Assembly: GCA_047967505.1 (NCBI GenBank)
Contig: CM106540.1
Reading direction: 5' to 3' (one strand)
DNA length: 64,000 nt
Source of the DNA: Dipteris shenzhenensis
Lineage: Eukaryota; Polypodiophyta; Polypodiopsida; Gleicheniales
Under the pieces are notes generated by a model that saw only the letters and a list, made by a program, of their open reading frames with translations, ran no database searches and was not told the DNA's origin. This document shows positions 1-12,400 of this stretch, piece after piece. Position numbers and translations under genes: made by a program. Numbering within the stretch: the first letter of the stretch is position 1; the number at the start of each line of letters is the position of its first letter.

Positions 1-1260
1 TGCGCCCAACCGGGGGGTTTCACACCCCTTCACCTGAAAATTGGCGAGTAGTGTGTTGCCCTATAGAAAAACACGTCTTCACAGCCATAAACCCACAATC
101 ATTATAGAAAACCTACATGGATCTGAGTCATGCCTAGGCGTGCACAAAAACTCGCACGGCCTTCATGTTGTGCCCAAGTCTGCCTGTGAGATTATCTGAT
201 GAACAGGCTGTTGGGATTCAAACCTAGGCCCATCTACCAGAGGTTTGACCAGCTTACCCAAGTGCTATTTCGTTGCATTAATATTTAGGTTCATTAGTCC
301 GCCCTATTGTAAAAGGCGCTCAAGGCGGGCGTGGGTTTTGACACCGATTAGGGGGTGGACAAAGAATTCGGGTGCCTCACCCATTTGCAGACGTGTTTCA
401 AGGGCATGTTCACACTATGCACTTGGACACCTTCCAAAACAAGAATACACGTTGTGTCCGACATGTGTGACGGGGCCTAGAAAAAAAGAGATGACTGGGT
501 GAAGATGGCTGCCCAACGTCTAGACATGCAAAATCTTTTGCAACCATTGAGCCAATGATTCTTTGATGAATAAAGAGGCAGCCTTCTTTCAAGGTATCAC
601 CACGTGGCACCCATCCTTTCTTCCTTCGTGGTCGGGCGGGTGGTGTTGAGAACCCGGCTTAAGTGGCTCTGGGAAGGGATGTGGGTCCCCGAGTATGTGG
701 GTCCCAAGATTACAATCTCCTTTTTTCAATAATGTTTTTACTTGGCTAGCACTAGAGCATTTTACGAAACTCTGAAATCTTACGAAGCCATGTGGCACAT
801 TCTACTCTAAAATCCTATGAAGCCATGTGGCACATTCTAAGCCATTAGATAACTGGGCTATTATTGGCTACTTACAGTAGCCCATATACTTAGCAACAAT
901 TTAGTTGCGCCTACATGACAGCCATGGAATTGGTTGCATCTTCAGTCCTCTAAAAGTTGCATGGATACGTGACAAACATGGAACGGTTTCACTTGAGTCC
1001 TTGAATTAAAATCTTTCCAATGACCCACTTTGATGCAGACAAAGGGGATACATTTTCTCATGGGATGTTTGTCAAAAGCAATCAATTGTCATGCGCTTGA
1101 TATACTCACATTCATAAAAGGATCTTCAAGGGCAGTGCTTGCATGCACCCATGAGTCTTGTTTTTGAACACACCCAACATGACACTACACTCGTGGTCTT
1201 ATCGAGGGGCAACTGGTCGTGTGCGGGTGGGCAATGGGCAGATAGCTTTGCACATGATAG
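1..1260. other. Upstream flank, no gene recognised
   Basis: I see no convincing coding region on either strand. A 35-bp near-perfect tandem duplication containing GAAGCCATGTGGCACATTCTA lies at about 770-839. The rest is unique-looking sequence that may be distal promoter or old mobile DNA. Confidence 0.5.
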
Positions 1261-1404
1261 GATTCCGATTGCAATCCGATAAAGGTGGACTTATTGGAAT
1301 CAGGGGCACATGGTTGCAAGAAGGTTGCTGGACCCTACCGGAAATAGGGGCACATGAGAGGATCGAAATCCGATTACATGATCCTGAATTCCGATTGGAT
1401 ATCC
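1261..1404 (+). promoter_or_regulatory. Candidate promoter module: four CCGAT boxes plus a P1BS palindrome
   Basis: CCGAT occurs at 1265, 1276, 1370 and 1391, the first two as the near-palindrome CCGATTGCAATCCG. The perfect palindrome GGATATCC at 1397-1404 fits GNATATNC, the P1BS site bound by PHR1-type MYB-CC proteins. The module is about 0.7 kb upstream of the start codon of a MYB-CC gene, so autoregulation or cross-regulation is possible. The sites are seen; the function is inference. Confidence 0.35.
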
Positions 1405-1599
1405 CCTCTTGCCGGACCGTACCTGAAGGTGCAGTCCCTTTGCATCCGTCCATCTAAGCCCGAAGGAGAAGTGGAAACGGCTAGAGTAAGGGGGGGGGCT
1501 GACGAGCGTAGGTGTGAAGGGACTTCCAGGGGGGGCTAAGTGTAAAGAGGACCGAAAGCTTGGCTTGGCGACTTCTGCAACAACAAGCGTGATATTCGA

Positions 1600-2130
1600 T
1601 ATCGTCAGCGTGACGTCATCATCATCATCATCGATCGTCGTCTTCTTCAACCTCGTCCTCTTCTTTTTTTTTCTTCGCTCTTCTTCTTCATCAGCTCTGT
1701 TTTGCTCTGTTCCTATCTCTCCCCCAACTCCCTGCTTCTTTCGCAGATCTCATCCTCCTCCCCTCCTTCCCCAGCTTCCCCTTCCCCTCCTCCCCCAGGT
1801 TTGCCCTCTCCTTCCCCCTCTTTTCTTCCTCCCTTCCTCCTTTCCTCCCTCACCTTTTCTCTTTTCCCGCTCATCCTCTTTTTTCGCTGACCCTTTTGCC
1901 TTTTCCTGCTCGCATTTTGCACCCTCAGCTCCTCTCGGTTGCTTCTCCGCGGGAGCCACGCTGTCGAGGGTGAGAGCTCTGGCGTCGCGGTAACTAGCCT
2001 CGCTGGCATGCTGCAATCTAAGTGGTACTATTTTGTAGACAGTCGAATGCTGCCCTTACAACATAATGTTGCCTAGGGATGTTGGTTGGAGATTTAAAAT
2101 TGCGTGAGTGGGAGATTTCAGATCTGCACA
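1600..2130 (+). promoter_or_regulatory. Probable transcription start region and 5' leader of the MYB-CC gene
   Basis: A CT- and TCA-rich tract (about 1615-1880), typical of plant 5' leaders, precedes the start codon. A possible leader intron runs from GT at 1990 to AG at 2121. Splicing it out would remove upstream ATGs at about 2007, 2045, 2063 and 2079 and leave nine bases before the start codon. No clear TATA box was found. Transcript ends are not known. Confidence 0.45.
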
Positions 2131-2356
2131 ATGTATCAGGCCAAGAAATTTTCTACAACAAGTCTTGTGCCCCACAGAGGTCCGCTAGCTGAGCAACGGG
2201 TTTCGATTCCTGCAACGGGATCTAATATTGCCATGAACAATGCCGGGGGGGGCGTAGCGCCCGCTGTTGCAGCAGCGACAAAGCAGCGATTAAGATGGAC
2301 TTCGGAGTTACACGACCGCTTTGTGGAAGCTGTCACTCAGCTCGGTGGTCCAGAAC
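2131..2356 (+). CDS. PHL: MYB-CC gene exon 1
   Basis: Encodes residues 1-75 and the first base of Arg76: the N-terminal tail, an Ala/Gly-rich linker (35-49) and the first MYB helix. It ends in CAGAAC before the strong donor GTGAGT at 2357. The split Arg codon is completed in exon 2, 24 kb away. Confidence 0.92.
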
Positions 2357-3349
2357 GTGAGTATTCTGTCTTCATCGTTTTTTCTGTTGTGGGGTACTGA
2401 TAATAATCTTTCTTAAAGTTTTGCTCTGTGCGCACCAGGCCTTGAGGCTTACGGTCTGCGATAAAACTTTTAACAAAATTACGTTTTGATCTCATTTTTC
2501 GTTGTCGCTCTCTGTGGTGATGAAATAGTTTCTAGTCATGACCTCGTATGATTGCACATTTTCCCAAGTCAATTGCTAAGCTAGTTAAAAATAACGCTTT
2601 AGGCCTAAGCATGGCTTAATCAGATAAGCATTAACGTTTTGCTGTCAGGACCCAATCATGCTGCGACGGATGTCTAGGGTATCCATAGCCTTGTATAGTC
2701 TCGATGCAAAATCAAGCTATTATGTTAAAAATAAGGCTTGAGAGCTAAGCATGGCTTAATCAGATAAGCATTAACGTTTTGCTCCAAGGACCCAATCATG
2801 CTACGACGTGTGGCTAGGGTATCCATAGCCTTGTATAGTCTCGATGCAAAATCAAGCTATTATAACATTGATATTGCAAGAATTATGATTTGATTCGTGC
2901 AGCTCTTAATGGGTGGCGGATACCAATCGTTTTGATTATGATTTTTCTCATGCGGACTACAATATGGGAGGATAAAGCCAAATATGATGGAGCACATAAA
3001 CTCAGGCCAACATTTGAATAGTGCGGTAATATGGAAGGGACAGGGCCTGGTCTGACTATGAATGTGAATTTTGCACATTTGGTCTAGAACGCATAAACGC
3101 AGAGAAGGTATGCACAAAGATTCTGGGAGTTCTAGATAAAGCATTTACAGCTGTTGCTTTGCGCTGAGGGTTGGAGCAAAAGAAACTCCGGCCTGCTCTA
3201 CAAATGCTTTGTGGCTGATGGCAGTTGGCACTGACAATGAAATTGGCATGTGGCAGTCAGTGGTCATGATATGAGTAAATATTTTCCACACGAAGAGCTT
3301 CTTCCGTGGCTGTATAGCCTCATCTTGCCTTATAGTTCGAGCCAAATTT

Positions 3350-3425
<76 letters not shown>

Positions 3426-6400
3426 GGTTGTTTTACTGTCCATGGGAGATCGATACGATCTATGGGACCAAGAGATTGCATACGATAGTAGCAAAAACCA
3501 ATTTTTATGTGGGAGGAGTTATATTGGCTTCCTGGATTTATGCGGTCCCCTAAGATGTGTAAAGTGGAGTAGGCTGCACATTCTAGAAGGATTTGTTGCA
3601 CAGTCTCCACCGACTTTTGACAGTAGAGTAGATTGCGACATATCTCTGTCTTTAGTGTGTTAAGATGCTGTAACCGTTTCTCATTGTCAGACGGGCACAT
3701 GAGGGTGCCCATCATTGTCAGTGGATGACTTGGTCATAATTGGTAATCACATTGGGTGTCACTGGACTGGCAGCACGGATGGGGTATTCAGGTATCTCAA
3801 AGGTACATGCAGGGATGTGGCCGCATTTTAGAGGGGTACCACCTTGGATGGGCATTATGATTGAGAGTTGGCATGATTTTTGGATTGTCTATGGTCTAGT
3901 GTAGGATATGATTTTGTGCCGGGTTTAGGGACCATCTCGTGGTTTAGCAAGAAGCAACCTGCAGGCGCTATTTCTTTGACAAAAGTAGAGTTCTAAATGA
4001 TGTTAACATCAGCCTGTGAGTCTAACTTGTTCAGTTGGGTTGTCAATGACCTGGCGGCGATCCATGGAGCACACCAAGGTTCAGTGCCATGGATACTGTA
4101 TGATCCAGTAAAGGATATGTTTTTGTGCTGGGAGCAAGAAGCTACCTGCTGTTGCTATTTCTTTGACAAAAGTAGACTTCAAACATCAGGGTGCTGGCTT
4201 AGAAGGATTTCCAATGACCCAGCGGTGATCCACGGTGACAGTCGATGTTGCATCGTGATTGCAGAGAATCTGGTCTTTCGGTTTAAATGGAGCACACCAG
4301 AGGTCAATTGGCCACTTCATTAGGGACAGTATTCAGGATGAGCTGGGCAAGCGGTTTTAATGCGCAAAGCTCCATTATACTTTTGAAAATGGGCATATAA
4401 TACGGATGGCGAGCAGCCCTGTTGGTCTCAATAGTGGTTGTTCCCATCAAGACATTGGTGCACAGCAGCAAATAATGCATATATGCAAATGATGAAAAAA
4501 ATGCACATGGAAGTGCTATTGAAGGAGACCAAGATAAGGCTACCATTGCGAATGAGAAAAACTTGCCACAACAGAAGTTGAGGATTAGGAAGGACAAAGG
4601 CAATCAGCTTCTTTCCGAGGAAGGTGATCTCATAGGGCACGATAATGCTACATCCTTGTCGGTAGAGCACCAAGGTACACTATTGGATGGGGATTTTACT
4701 GGAATCCCACACATGATGCAAGTGGGCAACATGCAGAATTTTTATTACACAACCAGGTAGAGCCTTCCATCTTTGGTAAGCTTATTAGTGAGTAGCCCAC
4801 TATGATCTTACCCATGGGGAACTTCAGCCAGAGACTTCCACCAGCGACATTTCTAGTGGTTTATTAATAGGAGCAATGGAGAATTGCTAGGGGGCTGTAA
4901 GCCAGGAAACAAGGTGCGATCGCAAGGAGAAGGGATGGCAGTTGCTAGAAGAAGAGACAACTGACAACAGCTCTAAAATTTGGGCCGGAGTATATTTTGT
5001 TTGAGAGGAGGATCTTGAAGCTTGGGTTGTGTCGATTGAGTGAGGGATGGAGGTGGCGCAGCTGAGGGTGTGCCTCCTCATCTACTCAGCTTGATTGTAT
5101 CTGTGGAGTCAATGCTGAATCGACACGGGTGATCTGTGCCATTTCATCCCATATCTGCTCCAATGGACCTATGGATACAATGTACAATTTAAGGGTTACC
5201 AATCTACAATCCATGCACCAAGAAGATAATGATCAGTAGGGATGTTTTTTTCCATGAACATGAGAGGCAAGATCAGGTTGAAGCCTAAGGAGATGTACTA
5301 ACATTGATGATATCAGCCACTAAAGATGAAGTGGAGGAGAAAGAAGTCAAGGATGCATGGATCCTTGAACAGGAACCACAGGGGCTCCTCCAACAAAGAA
5401 GATTTACCTTCTCTAATGTTACATAAAGATTTTAGAGTCAGGTCATTGGTTGGCAAGGTGCGATCTTTTGACTTGGGAAGACCTAGCCAACTGGGCGGAA
5501 AATGATGGACATCCAAGAATAGATGAGGGTTGAAATGGACTCCGCTTGGGCAGCATAGTGCAGGTCTACAAGGGTTTTTAAAGCCAAGAAATAGTTGAAT
5601 GTCTCTTTGAAAAGTTCAAGATAGATGAGTGGATAATGGGTATGTAGAGGCCAAAGGATGTGAGGATGAGGGAATTTTTGCTTGGAAAGCAAGGATGACA
5701 AGCATTAACATAGTGGCTTCACATCAGTGGTATCGGTTCTTTAGACGGACATGAAGTTAGCCTTGTTAAACGGAGATCTTAAAGTAGTTTATGTGGAACA
5801 ACATTCTGGCTTTGACTACAAAGGGTAAAGCGTGCAAACAAAGGAAGGCACTCTACTAGTATGCCATCTCCTATCTGTTACCCTTGGCTGTACTGCTCTG
5901 GCATGCTCGCCCAGATGGCCATCAGCTTGTGTATGGTATCAGTTACAATGGTTGCGTGCAAGTTTGCAACCTTTGAACTCAAGCAATCATGCAAACTTAC
6001 ACGCAACCATTACATGTATGAGAGCACTCACGTAGGCTTGCATGTGAACTCAAGTAAAAAAAGTTGTGGAAAAATCGTCTTGGATTGAAGTTAAAATTGA
6101 GCAAAAAGGCTATTCTCATGCATTAGAGGCAACCAAGCGACTAGAAGGTGCATGAATTCTCCAGTACACCTCATCATTTGTTCCTTGAATTAGAAACCTA
6201 AAAAAAAAAGACCTTGACCAACCTCATATCTATTATTTGTGCAAAATCAACATCTTCTCCCCATGCAACTAATCACCCATCTAGTCCATGCTAGCAATCA
6301 TCGACACATCGGGCTACTAAACCCATTGTGTATCGTTTTGTCACATGAATCAATTGGCAAACAATAGCTCGTAGGCACGTTGTGCAATTCAACAAATAAC

Positions 6401-9400
6401 CCTCTATATTCTATGTTACACACAATATATAGATCATGTGATTTCCATAGAGGCCAACACTAAAACACTAAATCTTCATGCAAAGAGCATAAGCATTTGT
6501 TCATATAGCCAAACTCAATGAACCAATAGAAAGGACACATGCAAGTTGCCACTCTATAATTCCAATTTGATGCTAGGTCCATTGCAACTCGAATTTGATG
6601 CTACGTGATACTCACAAAGTTTGAAGCATATAGCATCAATTAGAACATTGAATTCCACACCACCTATCCTCTCGTTCAAGTATGGAAACATGAATAGAAT
6701 CAAAGCAAATAAGGAGACAATCCAAAGATAGAGAATAGAGTAGGCTCTGATACCAAATGAAACAACCCTTAGAAGGTTAGCCTAAGCTGACTTGGAGGTA
6801 TATGTCGATCTCCATCTTCAAGCTACCTGCAAGACCAACAGAGGTTAGAACACTTACACAAGGACACACATGATGTAGGCTAGTGTAATGAGGTCGTGGA
6901 AGAAGCTCCAGGTGTTGGAGCCACGAAGGGGGCTGATTTCCCCTTTGATCCCGGTGGTGCTAATGAACATAATATGCATGGTACACATTCCGATGACACT
7001 CAGCCCATATGTAACATGCGAGGTTGTTGGCCTAAAGCCTTTCATGTGGAGCATCAGGTTGCTATGCCTTTTGTTGCGCGAGAGAATGCAAATGGCAATG
7101 CTCCTATGAACGAGGAGATCTATTGGGATGCACAGCAAGCAATTTATGCTATCTTTTCTCATGCGCAGCAAGCTATTTATGCTATCTCTTCTCAGATTGA
7201 AAGGACAAATTAATGGCAGGATTGTTCACATGCTTGTGGACAGCGATAGCACTCATAGTTTCATCAATTCCAAGACCTTACAGAAGGTGGGACTGATTGC
7301 TATTGAGATTGATCATGGGCTGAGAGTAGAGGTGGCAAATGGACAGCATTTGGTCAGTAAATTTTGTTGCCAAGATGCAAGGATCAAGCTCTCTGAGGAT
7401 TATGAATTTGCTGGAGATCTCTTGGCACTGGATATGGGCCCAATAGATGCTGTCCTGCCCTGTGATTGGCTGAAATCTTTGGGTAAAATCAGCATGGATT
7501 TAAATGCGCTATCACTTAGCTTTCTCCACAAGGGTAGAATTGTAGCATTGCATGGCATTGCAAGTCCTAAATTGTAGGTCATTTCAGCTAGGCAATTGGC
7601 CAGAGAGCTCAAGAAGGAGCATGCCCTCTACGCATTGAATGTGTCAACATTTCAGGGGGGTAGCATTTCCCGTGTTGAGGATTGTGATATGTAGTAGTTG
7701 CTATCAGAGTTTGCTGATGTATTTGATGATATGCCATCCCTATTGCCTCCCAAGAGGGATGTGGATCATGCCATTGTTCTAGAGCATGGCAGTAAACCCA
7801 TAAACAAAGCCCCATACCGTCTCTCTAAGGTTGAGCGGGAGGAAGTGGTAGTATAGGTGCGGGAGTTGCTTGAGAAGAACTTCATCTCTCATAGCACTTC
7901 TCCTTTTGCATCTCCGGTGCTTCTAGTGAAGAAGGAGGATGCATCATACCGCATGTACATTGATTACAAGGATCTAAATAAGGCCACTATCAAGAACATG
8001 TTTCCAATCCCCAGGATAGATGACATGTTGGATGAACTCAAGGGTGCTCAGTTTTTCACGAAGATAGATTTGAGGTTTGGTTACCATCCAATCAGGGTGA
8101 AAGAAGGACATGAACACGAGATGGCCTTCCGCACAGAACGGGGCTTGTATGAATTCAAGTTGATGCCTTTTGGATTGACCAATGCACTGGCCACCTTCTA
8201 GGCACTCATAAACAAGATATTGCAGCCACTTCTTTTCAGATGCGTGTTGGTTTTCTTTGATGATATCCTCATTTACAGCAAGGATAGACAAGAGCACATT
8301 AAGCATGTGAAGCAAGTGCTGGAAATTTTGAGGATGCATCAACTTTATGCAAAATCCAGCAAATGCACTTTTACGGCAACGGAGGTTGAGTACTTGGGGC
8401 ATATTGTGAGTAGACGTTGCATTCGGGTGGATTCTGCAAAGGTGAGAAATGCATCAAAGATTGGCCACAGCCACAAAATCCCACCCAGTTGAGAGGATTT
8501 TTAGGTCTTGCTTTCTTCTACAGGCGCTTTATTCGCAAATTTGCCAAGAGGGCAGCTCCTCTTACTGACCTCTTGAAGAAGGATGCTTTTGGGTGGTCAA
8601 AGGAAGCACCGTGCAGCTTTGAAGACCTGAAATTTGCTCTCACTCATGCACCTTTCTTGGTATGCCCTGATTTTTCGCGTCCTTTCATTGTGGAGGCAGA
8701 TGCCAGTGGCAAAGGATTGGGGGCTGTTTTGAGGCAAGAACACGTGGTAATAGCCTTTGAAAGCAGGAAGTTTGATGCCAAAGAACTCAATTTCCATGTT
8801 TATGATTAGGAGATGCTGGCTATCTTGCATGCTTTCAAGAAATGGCACCACTATTTGTACGTAAGTAAAATTAAGGTGAAACAGATCAAAGGACACCCAA
8901 ATTCTTCCTCACCCAGTGAAATTTGTCATACAAGCAGAAGAGGTGGTTGGCTGCAGTCCAAATCCTATGATTTTGACATTGAGTACAAAAAAGGGAAGAA
9001 AAATGTGGTTGCAGATGCCTTGTCCAGGATGTGGGCTTGCAATTTGTATGCTATCTCCACCATATTTCAGGAGTGGATTCATGGCATTCAGGAAGAGTAT
9101 ATGCAGAATTCTAAAGCAGCTCCCATATTTTCAGATTTGCAGAAAGGGTTATCCGGATTTCAAATTGCATAATGGGCTGTTGTGGTGCCAAGACAGGATT
9201 TATTTAGTGCCAGACTTATAATACCGCGAGCTGGTTTTGCAAGAAATGCACTCTTCTCCCATGGCTGGACATGTAGGTATCACTAAAACATATGAAAGAA
9301 TCAAGCAGAGCTTTACTAGGGAATGCATGTGGAGAGATGTGGTTAAATACGTGGCTGAATGCTTGCCTTGCCAACAAAATAAAGTGCACATCAAATTGCC

Positions 9401-12400
9401 CGCAGGTCTCTTGCAGCCATTACCCATTCCAGAGGGCAAATGGATGCACATAGCAATGGATTTGATCACAAGATTGGCTTCTACAGAGAGGGGATGGGAC
9501 AACATATTTGTTGTGGTGGATAGAATGACAAAATTGGCCCATTTCATACCCATCAAGACCCAGCATCACAGGTTGCTTGGCAATTCATTGATCATGTCTT
9601 TAAGCATCATGGTTTCCCTCAGGAAATTGTCAGTGACAGAGATGCAAAGTTTATGGGTCACTTTTGGCAGGAGATATTTACAGCAGTGGGTACTTCACTC
9701 ACACCTAGCATTGCCTACCATCCTGAGACTGATGGACAGTCGGAAAGGGTGAACAAATGGGTGGAGGAATATTTGAGGCATTTTTGTCATGATACTCATA
9801 AGTCTTGGGATAAATGGTTGTCACTTGCTGAATTTTGCTACAACAGTACCAAGCATCTCTCCATTGCATCAGCCCGTTTGAGGCAATGTACGGATACAAG
9901 GTCGGGATGCCTTCTTCAATTGCTGACATGGCTGTGAAAAATCAGCAAGCATGGAATGACTTGGAGAGGATGGATGCCCCTCTGCAGTTGGCAAAAAAGA
10001 ATATGCAAAATGCCCAAGCCAAGCAGAAGAAATATGCAGATGAACGCAGGAGAGATTTGTCTTTCAAAGAGGGAGATTATGTGCATTGAACCGTTATGCC
10101 TCATTGAAAGGTAATTTCAACACAAAGCTTGCTCATATGTATTACGGTCCTTATAGGATCATTCGCAAGGTTGGAGAGGTAGCATATCAGTTGGAGCTAC
10201 CCAGTGCCTCCAAGATCCATGATGTTTTCCATGTGTCTTTGCTGAAACCACACGTTGGACAGCATGTCCATGTTCTTCTAGAGTTGCCACCTATGGATGA
10301 AGAGGGTCACATTGTAACCGGCCTTTGGAACCCCAAAGGGAGGTAAACCACAACTATCTCTGATCACACCGTCAATGACAGCCGCTTAGCACCCAATTAA
10401 TGTGAGAAAATGGAGAGTGAGAGAGAGCAAGAGAGTGAGAGCTGAAAGCTGAGTTGCAATAGAAGAGTGTGAAGAGTACAACTCAATGAGTGAGAGATAA
10501 GGTTTTGTCCTAGTGACAAAACCTTAGTAGTCACTAACCATAGTTAGTGAACTAACTGCGGTTAGGGGGAAAAACCTCTTAAAGAGGGAAAAGTGCCCCT
10601 AACTAGCTTATTAAATTACATTGGTCACTGCTGAATTATATCTATAATTCTAACACCCCCCTGCAGTGCCAATGTCATGTACAAGGCTGATCAATCACCA
10701 AACAGATATAAGTTCAGGGCACTACGAAATGCCTCAAACTTTTCACGTGGTAGTGCTTTGGTGAAAATATCTGCAACGTTGTCATGTGTGGACACAAAGA
10801 TCATACTGATCTCTCCTGCATGCAACTTCTCTCTGACGTAGTGATAGTGAACCTCAATGTGCTTTGTGCGAGCATGAAACACTGGATTCTTTGCCACTGC
10901 AATGGCACTCTGACTATTAGTGAGAATTGGAGAAGGACCCTCCAAAGACAGATGGAGATCAGCAAATAGACGTCGCAGCTAGACACATTCAACTGTTGCT
11001 GTGAAAGCTGCCTTGTACTCAGCTTCACATGATGAGGTAGCCACTGTAGATTGTTTCTTGCTCAGCCAGGAAATGCAAGATTTACCCAAAAAGAAACAAT
11101 TGCCACTAGTGGACTGCCTAGTATCATAATCACCAGCTCAATCTGAATCACTGTAGGCATGCATCTGCAAGTCACCCCCCCCCCCCCGGGAAATAGCATG
11201 CCAAAAGACTTCGTGCCCTGCAAATAATGGAAGATGCGCTTAACTGCCTGCCAATGCATAGTTTTTGGACTGTGCATGTACCTGCTCACCTGAGATACCG
11301 CAAACTGAATATCAGGTCTAGTGTTGTAGAGATATATGAGGCATCCAACAGCCTGACTGTAAAATGTGGCATCAACTAATTCTCCTGCATCATGCATTGT
11401 GAGTTTCAGCCCCGGCTCCATGGGAGTGGCTATGGGCTTACAATCATGCATGTTAAATCTGTCCAAGAGTTTCTGAACATACTTGGACTGAGACATAACA
11501 GTGCCACGTCTCTCATGAGAGAACTGGATCCCCAAATAAAAGTGAAGCAGCCCCAAATCTGACATGTCAAAGTTGGTCTGCAAATCAGCTTTGAAATCTG
11601 CAATTTTGTCTTCGTTGGACCCTGTGAGCAGTAAGTCATCGACATAAAGAAGGATGACTAAAATTTCCCCCCCATCCATCTTGATGTAGAGGGTGCTCTC
11701 AGTAGGACTATTGTGCAGCCCCTTGCTGGTCAAAAAGGCATGGATCTTGGCATACCATGCACGAGGGGCCTGTTTCAGCCCATATAAAGCTTTGTTGAGC
11801 TTGCATACTTGAAGTGCATTTGCTGTAATTTCAAAGCCCGGAGGTTGTTTGACATACACCTCTTCCAGCAAGTCCCCATTTAAGAAGGCTGTTTTTATGT
11901 CCAACTGATGAACATTCCACTCAAAGTGTGCAGCCATTGCAATAACTGATCGGATGGTGGTCATCCTGGATGTAGGAGCGAATGTCTCCTCATAATCTAT
12001 GCCCTTTTTCTGAGCATAGCCTTTAGCAACCAGCCTTGCCTTATATCTGTCAATGGAGCCCTCTGGCTTCCGTTTGACCTTGAAAACCCATCGTGTGCCA
12101 ATGGCATGTTTACCCGGTGGCAAGTCTACAACATCCCGAGTCTGATTTTTTGCAATGGACTGCAACTCATCGTGCATGGCATTCATCCAATGCACATTGT
12201 CCTTTGCCTCTTTGAATGTGGTAGGTTCCTCCTCATCAAGAAGAGTACCTGCATATGCTGATTCCACTGAATTAGCACCTTCCATGTGCCTTGCTGCACT
12301 GCAAGTCCTGCCAAGTAACGGAGCATCAATTTTACTCTCCCTGAGAGTCTGTAACAGCCAGTTTGGGACTGTTTTTGCTGCATGTATGTCTGCAATTTCT

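Noticed and set aside
1514-2016. Ser/Pro-rich and Arg/Glu-rich frames on both strands
   Set aside because: They read through the CT-rich 5' leader of the MYB-CC gene; composition only.
10313-10346. Apparent C-terminus of gypsy A pol reading into TGLWNPKGR
   Set aside because: These codons are element B's LTR; the true continuation is the chromodomain at 24377.
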